DNA of 64,000 bases, from the NCBI GenBank assembly GCA_004557735.1, contig SFFV01000014.1, positions 9,765 to 73,764 on the forward strand, in the 5' to 3' direction. The notes beneath the pieces are model-generated. The model worked only from the letters and a program-made list of their open reading frames with translations, did no database searches and was not told the DNA's origin. The translations under genes were made by a program, and so were the position numbers. Below, one piece after another: positions 58,402 to 64,000 of the stretch. The first letter of the stretch is position 1; every line of letters begins with the position of its first letter. This DNA is from Clostridiales bacterium. Its GTDB lineage: Bacteria; Bacillota; Clostridia; Oscillospirales; Oscillospiraceae.

Positions 58402-59076
58402 CTATTCCCCGCGAAAGAGGGTCAAAGCGTGATCTTTCCCGCAGATCCCGAGAAACACCTCGTCTGCGCTTTGGTAGCCCTGCTCCTTCAGCCTCTTTTG
58501 CAGCCACCGGATATTCAGCCCCATCCGTTTCAGATTCTCGTCCAGAATGCGTCCATCCATGATGACCTCGGTAAACAGAGTCTCCTGTGTCGGGGAGAGA
58601 TTCAGATCGGAGGGGGTCGCCGGGCGTGCAGTGCTGACCGGCAGGATCGACAATCTGCCGTCGTATTCATAAACCGCAGTTTGAATATCACATAGGTTGA
58701 AATATCCGGCCTGTCGGCACATCAGCATGAACTCGCTCAGATCCAGCTTCGCTTTCTTCATGTTTTCCCGATACAGTTTGCTGTTGTCAAGAATGACGGT
58801 CGGCGTTCCGTTGATATACTTCCTGCTCTTCTGGCACTTGGTCGTAACGGCTCTGAGCACCGCGGCAATTCCGGCGTAAACAGCCAAAGCGGTCAGCGGC
58901 TTCCACGGGTCTTCCAGCTCGGTTGCAAGCTCTGCAGCAATGGAGCCGATGGTGATGCCGCTGATATAGTCGAAAAAATCCAGCTGCGCCACCTGCTTGT
59001 GACCGGAGACCTTCGCGATGGCAAACATAGCCGCCGCCGATAAGACGGACATCAAAATGAGCCGTAAAAAGTCCAT
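58402..59076 (-). CDS. DUF421/YetF-family membrane protein
   Basis: 224 residues. Three N-terminal helices (1-75) with FFDYISGITIGSIAAELA, then the cytosolic DUF421 domain: INGTPTVILDNSKLYRENMKKAKLDLSEFM and AVYEYDGRLSILPV. Family members occur in spore formers (YetF, SpoVAEa-related environments) but have no fixed role. Base composition is less GC-rich than in the first 55 kb. Confidence 0.88.
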   Translation of the reverse strand: MDFLRLILMSVLSAAAMFAIAKVSGHKQVAQLDFFDYISGITIGSIAAELATELEDPWKPLTALAVYAGIAAVLRAVTTKCQKSRKYINGTPTVILDNSKLYRENMKKAKLDLSEFMLMCRQAGYFNLCDIQTAVYEYDGRLSILPVSTARPATPSDLNLSPTQETLFTEVIMDGRILDENLKRMGLNIRWLQKRLKEQGYQSADEVFLGICGKDHALTLFRGE

Positions 59077-59198
59077 AACACCCCTCCGAAACTATTGTAA
59101 CCCAAAGCAGCGGAAACCATCCGGTCACACAGGCTCTTCTTCGCATAGAATGAGACAGCCATCTGCTTGGCAAGGCAGTAAAATCAGGAGGAAGAGTT

Positions 59199-59627
59199 AT
59201 GGAAAAACAATGTCGGCGGACCTGTCCGGCGGAGATCCGGGACTATGGCGGAGCTCCGCTTGTGGTGAATATTGACGAGGTTTCAAATGCAAATCAGAAT
59301 TTCAGAACAGCCCTTTGGACGGGGATGCACCTTCAGGTTACGCTGATGAGCATCCCGGCGGGCGGGGATATCGGCGCAGAGATTCACCCTGATGTCGACC
59401 AGTTTCTTCGTATCGAGAGCGGCTGCGGTCTGGCGCTGACAGGCTGCAGCAGCTCAAATCTGAATCAGCGCCGGAATATCGACTGTCATTCCGCTGTGAT
59501 CATTCCCGCAGGGACATGGCACAATATTGTCAATACGGGAAACAGGCCGCTGAAGCTGTATTCGGTCTACGCCCCTCCCCAGCATCCGTTTGGAACCGTC
59601 CACAGGACAAAAACGGATGCTGTTTAA
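59199..59627 (+). CDS. Cupin-domain protein
   Basis: 142 residues, one cupin barrel: motif 1 around GGDIGAEIHPDVDQFLRIESG and motif 2 around VIIPAGTWHNIVNTG supply the metal-binding His/Glu residues. Small stand-alone cupins often isomerise or sense sugars or small acids; not specified here. AGGAGG lies 6-11 nt upstream of the ATG. Confidence 0.88.
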   Translation: MEKQCRRTCPAEIRDYGGAPLVVNIDEVSNANQNFRTALWTGMHLQVTLMSIPAGGDIGAEIHPDVDQFLRIESGCGLALTGCSSSNLNQRRNIDCHSAVIIPAGTWHNIVNTGNRPLKLYSVYAPPQHPFGTVHRTKTDAV

Positions 59628-59648
59628 AGCAAAAGGAGTCTTGATCTT

Positions 59649-60152
59649 ATGCCCATACCACAACCGTTTATGCGGTTTCTCCCGGTATTGCGCCGAGGCC
59701 CGGATGCACGTGCTGACATTTTCGGCGGCGAAGCAAACCCACGGCTGCGCGGAACCGTCCGATTCTATCAGACGCCGCAGGGGGTCCTTGTGCTCGCCGA
59801 GGTATCCGGCCTGCCCGACACCGGAGCGCGCTGCAAAGGCAGCATTTTCGCCTTTCACATCCACAGCGGCGGCACCTGCTCCGGCAGCGCCGACGATCCT
59901 TTTCGGGACGCACAGGGGCATTACAATCCGGAGAACTGTCCGCATCCCGCCCACGCAGGGGATATGCCGCCGCTGTTTTCAAACAACGGGTACGCTGCGC
60001 AGGCGTTTCTGACCGGCCGCTTTACCGTGCGTGAGATCATCGGACGAACGGTCATCATCCATGCCGGCACAGACGATTTCACCTCCCAGCCCGCCGGAAA
60101 CGCCGGAGCCAGAATTGCCTGCGGCGTGATCCGAAAGCCGGGCTGCCGGTGA
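59649..60152 (+). CDS. Cu/Zn superoxide dismutase-like protein
   Basis: 167 residues with no signal peptide. FAFHIHSGGTC (Cu His pair and disulfide Cys), GHYNPENCPHPAHAGDMPPL (bridging and Zn His) and IIHAGTDDFTSQPAGNAGARIACGVI (Cu ligand His and second Cys) are the SodC motifs. Cytosolic Cu/Zn SODs are unusual in strict anaerobes. AAAGGAG upstream of the ATG at 59649; cotranscribed with the cupin gene 21 nt before. Confidence 0.86.
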   Translation: MPIPQPFMRFLPVLRRGPDARADIFGGEANPRLRGTVRFYQTPQGVLVLAEVSGLPDTGARCKGSIFAFHIHSGGTCSGSADDPFRDAQGHYNPENCPHPAHAGDMPPLFSNNGYAAQAFLTGRFTVREIIGRTVIIHAGTDDFTSQPAGNAGARIACGVIRKPGCR

Positions 60153-60173
60153 AAAGCATATAGCATTGCGGTG

Positions 60174-62111
60174 TCAGGAATGCGTATACCCTATCTCAAG
60201 TTCCTCAAAGCATGAAGCCGGTTTGCGGCATACGCCGTTTTCGCACAGATACCATACTGTCCCGCGGGCAGGGATGGGATAATCCGCCGTAAACGGAGCG
60301 CATTTTGCAAGGAGCGGCGCATTGGCCGCCGACTTGTACAGGATATTCAGGCCGCTCCGGCGGAGTGTTTTGAGCTCCGGGGGAATTTCGCTCCCGCACA
60401 CGATGAGCTCACGGCTTGGGTCAAGCCATTTGCGCATGGCAAGCATGGCAAAGCAGTATCCCGAAGGACAGCTTTTCGCCTGCCCGGCCATAAAGCGCAT
60501 CTGACGGTCTGCGGCCTCCCGCCATTTACCGTCGCCCGTGAGCTGCGCAAGGTGTTCAAGCAGCATTGCGGCAGCAGAATTGCCGGAGGGAATGGCTCCG
60601 TCATAGGTCTCCTTCGGACGGCTGATCAGTTTTTGCGCATCATGGGCAGTAAGGTAATAACCGCCGCCGTCTTTATCCTCAAACAAGTCCCGCATCTGCT
60701 CTGCCCGGAAAACGGCCTGCTCCAGGTATTCAGCGTTAAAGGTCTCGCGGTACAGGGCGAGCAGCGCCAAGGCATATACGGCGTAGTCATCCAGCTGTCC
60801 GATGTTTGCGGCCTCGCCGTCCCGAAAACGCAGGTACAGGCGATTGCCGCGATCCGTCATGTTCTCTTCCATGAAGCGCTGCGCTTTGATCGCCTCATCC
60901 GGATGTCCGCTCTGCGCGAGGGCAAGGATCGTCCACGCATTCCAGGACAGCAGGATTTTATCGTCGGTGTGCAGACGCGCGCGGGCTTTGCGGTATTGAC
61001 AGAGCCTGACGATCCTCGCGTCATCCGAGGGCCACGGGTCGGATTCCGAACCGATGAGGTTCGGAATGCTGTTTTGGGCATCGATCCCATAGAGACGGCA
61101 GAATCTTTTGCCCTCCTCATCGCCCAGCACGGATCGGATCTCCTCCGGAGTGAAGGTGTAGTACCTGCCCTCAACGCCCTCGCTGTCGGCGTCCTGCCCG
61201 CAGTAAAATCCGCCGTCCGGGGACTGTAGTTCCCGGATGATATATTTTAACGTGCGCTCGGCGATTTGGGCGTAAAATCCGTTGTGCGTCCGGGCATGGG
61301 CTTCGGTGTACGCCATGAGGAGCAGGGCATTGTCATACAGCATCTTTTCAAAGTGCGGCCTGCACCATTTTTCATCTGTCGAATAGCGCGAAAATCCGCC
61401 GCCGATCTGGTCGAAAATGCCGCCTCTCGCCATGGCTGTGAGCGTTTTACAGGCCAAATCTGTTTCGCCGCATCGCATGAGGAATATCAGGTTATGGGGC
61501 ATCGGGAATTTTGGCGCGGGACCGAACCCGCCCCATCTGGGGTCAAAGCTGCCGCGCAGCGCTTCGCAGGCGTCCTGTAAGAGTTTCTCGCTCGGTTCTC
61601 CATTCTCCATGTGCTGCATGCCGATCATCGCTGCGGTGATTTGTTCGCCGGCATCGAAAAGGCTGCGGCGGCGCTTCTCCCAAAGCCGGGATATTTGCTC
61701 AAGCAGCTCGATCAGCCCTATCTGCCCGCGGCGGCTGTGCTTCGGAAAATAAGTCCCGGCGAAAAAAGGCTTCTGATCCGGCGTCATAAAAACGGTCATC
61801 GGCCAGCCGCCCGAGCCGTTGATCGCCTGACAGGCTCTCATATACACGGCGTCAATGTCCGGGCGCTCCTCCCGGTCAACTTTGATGCAGATATAGTCTT
61901 TGTTTAATATCTTTGCCACTTCCGCATCGTCAAAGGATTCCTGGGCCATGACATGGCACCAGTGGCAGGTCGAGTAGCCCACGCTGAGCAGTATGGGCTT
62001 GTCCTCGCTTTCGGCCCTCGCAAACGCCGCGGCGCACCACGGATACCAATCCACGGGATTGTCCTTGTGCTGCAGGAGATACGGCGATTTTTCATAGGCT
62101 AATCTGTTCAT
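60174..62111 (-). CDS. YyaL/SSP411-type thioredoxin-domain (DUF255) protein
   Basis: 645 residues. N-terminal thioredoxin-like domain with NPVDWYPWCAAAFARA and the hallmark GYSTCHWCHVMAQESF (CxxC), then VDREERPDID; the remainder is an (alpha/alpha)6 barrel like cellobiose epimerases (DQIGGGFSRYSTDEKWCRPHFEKMLYDNALLL). Function unclear; annotated as putative redox or sugar-related. The ATG at 62111 has GGAGG 5 nt upstream, overlapping the preceding small gene's end. Confidence 0.92.
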   Translation of the reverse strand: MNRLAYEKSPYLLQHKDNPVDWYPWCAAAFARAESEDKPILLSVGYSTCHWCHVMAQESFDDAEVAKILNKDYICIKVDREERPDIDAVYMRACQAINGSGGWPMTVFMTPDQKPFFAGTYFPKHSRRGQIGLIELLEQISRLWEKRRRSLFDAGEQITAAMIGMQHMENGEPSEKLLQDACEALRGSFDPRWGGFGPAPKFPMPHNLIFLMRCGETDLACKTLTAMARGGIFDQIGGGFSRYSTDEKWCRPHFEKMLYDNALLLMAYTEAHARTHNGFYAQIAERTLKYIIRELQSPDGGFYCGQDADSEGVEGRYYTFTPEEIRSVLGDEEGKRFCRLYGIDAQNSIPNLIGSESDPWPSDDARIVRLCQYRKARARLHTDDKILLSWNAWTILALAQSGHPDEAIKAQRFMEENMTDRGNRLYLRFRDGEAANIGQLDDYAVYALALLALYRETFNAEYLEQAVFRAEQMRDLFEDKDGGGYYLTAHDAQKLISRPKETYDGAIPSGNSAAAMLLEHLAQLTGDGKWREAADRQMRFMAGQAKSCPSGYCFAMLAMRKWLDPSRELIVCGSEIPPELKTLRRSGLNILYKSAANAPLLAKCAPFTADYPIPARGTVWYLCENGVCRKPASCFEELEIGYTHS

Positions 62112-62112
62112 T

Positions 62113-62235
62113 TTATCCTCCGTATTCAAACTCAAAGGACGCCCTGTCCGATTGAAATTCAAACAGAACCTGTCCGTCCTTCTCAAACCGATAGGCGGCA
62201 CGGCAGGACGCGCTCTCGTGGATGGTTCTGCACAT
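62113..62235 (-). CDS. Possible 40-residue small protein upstream of the YyaL gene
   Basis: From an ATG at 62235 the minus strand reads MCRTIHESASCRAAYRFEKD, then a Phe/Glu-rich end FEFEYGG. The stop is 1 nt before the YyaL ATG, and its last codons form that gene's GGAGG. No clear ribosome site of its own. Plausible beta-hairpin protein; tentative. Confidence 0.35.
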   Translation of the reverse strand: MCRTIHESASCRAAYRFEKDGQVLFEFQSDRASFEFEYGG

Positions 62236-62326
62236 ATTGCCGTTTACGGGTGCTCGGAGCGGATGCCCAGAAATCGTTTCGCATGATGTGCTCCTTCCCG
62301 CCCATACTATACGGGAGGTGAACGTG

Positions 62327-63613
62327 ATGAAATCAGTTTGGCAGGAGACGGCTCTGCCGCAGTTCCCGCAGCTTGACGGAGATGTCAGGACGGACGTGCT
62401 GATCATCGGCGGCGGCATTGCCGGAATTCTTACGGCCTATTTTCTGCGCCAGAGCGGCATAAAATACATGCTTGTGGAAAAAGACCGCATCTGCGGGGAA
62501 AACACGCGCAATACCACGGCGAAGATCACGGTTCAGCATGGACTCATATACCACAAACTTTTACGGTGCGGCGGCGAATCTGCCGCAAAGCAGTATTTCC
62601 GGGCAAACACCGCAGCGTTTGACCGATACGCCGAACTGTGCCGTACTGTCCAATGCGATTATGAGATCAAAGATAACTTCGTGTATTCGGACGATTCTCG
62701 GAAACTTGAGAAAGAGATGGATGCTCTGCAAAAAATCGGGTATCGCGCAGAATTCTGCAGGGAAATACCCCTGCCGATAAAAACGGCGGGAGCTGTCAGA
62801 TTCCCCGGTCAGGCGCAGTTTCATCCGCTGAAATTCCTTGCAGGGATCGCGGACGGGCTCAGCATTTATGAGCACACGTTTGTCCGAGAGATGATCGGCT
62901 GTACCGCCGTCACAGACAGGGGCAGGATCACAGCGGACCGAGTGGTCTGCGCAACGCATTTCCCGTTTATCAACAAGCACGGAGGGTATTTCCTCAAGCT
63001 GTATCAATCACGCGGCTATGTGATCGCATTGGAGAACGGGCCGGATGTGGGCGGAATGTATGTCGATGAGCGCGATGAGGGAATGTCCTTTCGGAACTGC
63101 GGCGGTCTTTTGCTTCTGGGCGGAGGCGGAGGACGCACAGGCGGAAAGAACGGCGCGTGGACAGAGCTTCGTGATTTTGCGCAGCAGCATTATCCGCAGT
63201 CACGGGAAACGTTTTTCTGGGCGGCACAGGACTGTATGAGCCTTGACGGGATGCCGTATTGCGGACCGTATTCCCGAAGGACGCCTGCGTTCTATGTGGA
63301 AACGGGATTCAATAAATGGGGAATGACAAGCTCCATGCTGTCGGCCATGATTGTGAGCGATCTGCTTCTCGGCAGAGAAAATGAATTTGCCGAGCTGTTT
63401 GATCCCTCACGCAGCATCCTTCGGCCGCAGCTTTTTGTCAACGGATTTGAGGCGGTTAAAAATTTGCTGACGCCGTCCAAAAGGGTCTGCCCGCATATGG
63501 GATGCGCGCTGAAGTGGAATACGGCTGAGCATTCATGGGATTGCCCATGCCACGGTTCGCGCTTTTCGAAAGACGGCAAGGTGCTGAATAACCCCGCAAA
63601 CGGAGACCTGTAA
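62327..63613 (+). CDS. FAD-dependent oxidoreductase with C-terminal Rieske domain
   Basis: 428 residues. N-terminal DAO-type FAD site VLIIGGGIAGILTAYFL (about 24-40) and NTTAKITVQHGLIY, a substrate domain, and a C-terminal Rieske domain with C388-P-H390 and C406-x2-H409 binding a 2Fe-2S cluster. This two-domain form is typical of YhfW-like proteins in Firmicutes. Electron partner unknown. The ATG at 62327 has GGGAGG 8 nt upstream. Confidence 0.9.
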   Translation: MKSVWQETALPQFPQLDGDVRTDVLIIGGGIAGILTAYFLRQSGIKYMLVEKDRICGENTRNTTAKITVQHGLIYHKLLRCGGESAAKQYFRANTAAFDRYAELCRTVQCDYEIKDNFVYSDDSRKLEKEMDALQKIGYRAEFCREIPLPIKTAGAVRFPGQAQFHPLKFLAGIADGLSIYEHTFVREMIGCTAVTDRGRITADRVVCATHFPFINKHGGYFLKLYQSRGYVIALENGPDVGGMYVDERDEGMSFRNCGGLLLLGGGGGRTGGKNGAWTELRDFAQQHYPQSRETFFWAAQDCMSLDGMPYCGPYSRRTPAFYVETGFNKWGMTSSMLSAMIVSDLLLGRENEFAELFDPSRSILRPQLFVNGFEAVKNLLTPSKRVCPHMGCALKWNTAEHSWDCPCHGSRFSKDGKVLNNPANGDL

Positions 63614-63632
63614 TTTCCCGCTGCCCGAGCCA

Positions 63633-63649
63633 TGTCGAAAAGTGTCGAG
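63633..63649 (+). promoter_or_regulatory. Two 0A-like boxes upstream of the response regulator
   Basis: TGTCGAA (63633-63639, exact consensus) and TGTCGAG (63643-63649, one mismatch) in direct orientation, one helical turn apart, about 30 bp upstream of the -35. Confidence 0.65.
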
Positions 63650-63679
63650 CAAATTAACGGCATCTTTATGGGCATTTTG

Positions 63680-63708
63680 TTGAATTTTTGAGGATTTTGT
63701 GCTATATT
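63680..63708 (+). promoter_or_regulatory. Promoter of the response regulator gene
   Basis: TTGAAT 63680-63685, 17-bp spacer, TATATT 63703-63708. Confidence 0.6.
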
Positions 63709-63759
63709 TATTGGACAAATGGATCAGCAGAAGAAAAAAATCGATATGGAGGCGACAAT

Positions 63760-64000
63760 ATGAAGCTTCAAGTGCTGATCGCCGACCCAAACCGGGAGGT
63801 CCAGAAGCTGATGACCGCGCAGCTTTCCAGAGAGGGAGATATGGAAGCGGCGGACGTCGCATCGGACGGATTGGAAGCTCTTGCAAAGATCAAAGCGCTT
63901 TGTCCGGACGTCGTGCTGCTCGATCTCGTGCAGCCGCGGCTGGACGGTCTGGGCGTGCTGCGGCGGCTGGCCGCGCAGGAGAACGCGCCGCCGGTGCTTG
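63760..64000 (+). CDS. Spo0A-like response regulator, receiver domain (3' end beyond window)
   Basis: 80 residues visible. The receiver starts KLQVLIADPNREVQKLM; the phosphoacceptor is Asp55 in DVVLLDLVQPRLDGLGVL, close to the Spo0A pattern 'LLDIIMPHLDGLAVL'. The acidic pocket is D-P rather than the usual D-D, so one conserved acid is missing. The DNA-binding domain is out of view. Upstream 0A-like boxes support Spo0A-type autoregulation, but spoIVB, the usual spo0A neighbour, is absent, so a paralogue is possible. GGAGG precedes the ATG. Confidence 0.75.
   Translation, partial: MKLQVLIADPNREVQKLMTAQLSREGDMEAADVASDGLEALAKIKALCPDVVLLDLVQPRLDGLGVLRRLAAQENAPPVL

Overview
The window looks like a chromosome segment of a high-GC, spore-forming, anaerobic Clostridia member, most likely an Oscillospiraceae-type gut bacterium. 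This rests on the strong GC bias at third codon positions, sigma-A type promoters, AGGAGG ribosome binding sites, the germination protein YpeB, a CotH-family protein, a Spo0A-like receiver preceded by 0A-like boxes, the anaerobic (Cbi) cobalamin pathway and a selenium-metabolism cluster. No phage, IS element, rRNA or CRISPR was seen.

Layout. 1-2.8 kb (+): selenium cluster (cysteine desulfurase end, DUF3343 protein, LysR regulator, YedE-type transporter, TusA-like protein). 2.9-3.7 kb: membrane-anchored SH3-type protein. 3.7-14.75 kb (-): operon behind a cobalamin riboswitch, encoding a giant secreted repeat protein (interrupted by a frameshift), a lipoprotein binding protein, a BtuCD-like permease and ATPase, and CbiL. 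14.8-26.2 kb (-): main cobalamin operon behind a second cobalamin riboswitch, in transcription order cbiA, cbiC, cbiD, cbiF, cbiG, cbiH, cbiJ-E-T fusion, cbiB, cobD, cbiP. The main operon lacks cbiL, which sits in the transport operon, so the two operons are complementary and share one regulatory signal.

26-44 kb is mostly housekeeping: CotH/lamin-tail protein, TrmH-type methyltransferase, DUF1294, YgiQ, a degenerate GH1-like protein, nicotinate phosphoribosyltransferase, a dehydrogenase with a MerR regulator and MerR-type promoter, an acyltransferase, a phosphoesterase, a cassette of three overlapping small unknown genes, a WecA/TagO-like transferase, trpS and gltX on divergent promoters with overlapping -35 boxes, and ypeB. 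44-55 kb: zinc-ribbon/Ig-like membrane protein, tRNA-Val, LysR with putP, DUF4234 protein, a HEPN-motif membrane protein, peptide deformylase, and a minus-strand run trmB-dusB-ECF sigma-anti-sigma-[FeFe] hydrogenase-like protein, then tRNA-Pro.

55-58.3 kb is a small accessory island bounded by the 3' end of tRNA-Pro and a 41/44-identical copy of that end 3,276 bp downstream. It carries HTH, Tudor-like, macro-domain, ArsC/Spx-like and vWA genes but no visible integrase. 58.4-63.6 kb holds a stress-flavoured accessory set (DUF421, cupin, Cu/Zn SOD-like, YyaL/DUF255, FAD-Rieske oxidoreductase). The window ends inside a Spo0A-like response regulator gene.

The most notable system is the cobalamin-riboswitch operon that joins a roughly 2,170-residue secreted multi-repeat protein to a corrinoid-type ABC importer and a corrin-ring methyltransferase. 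I infer that it is a corrinoid or tetrapyrrole capture system; nothing in the sequence alone proves its ligand.
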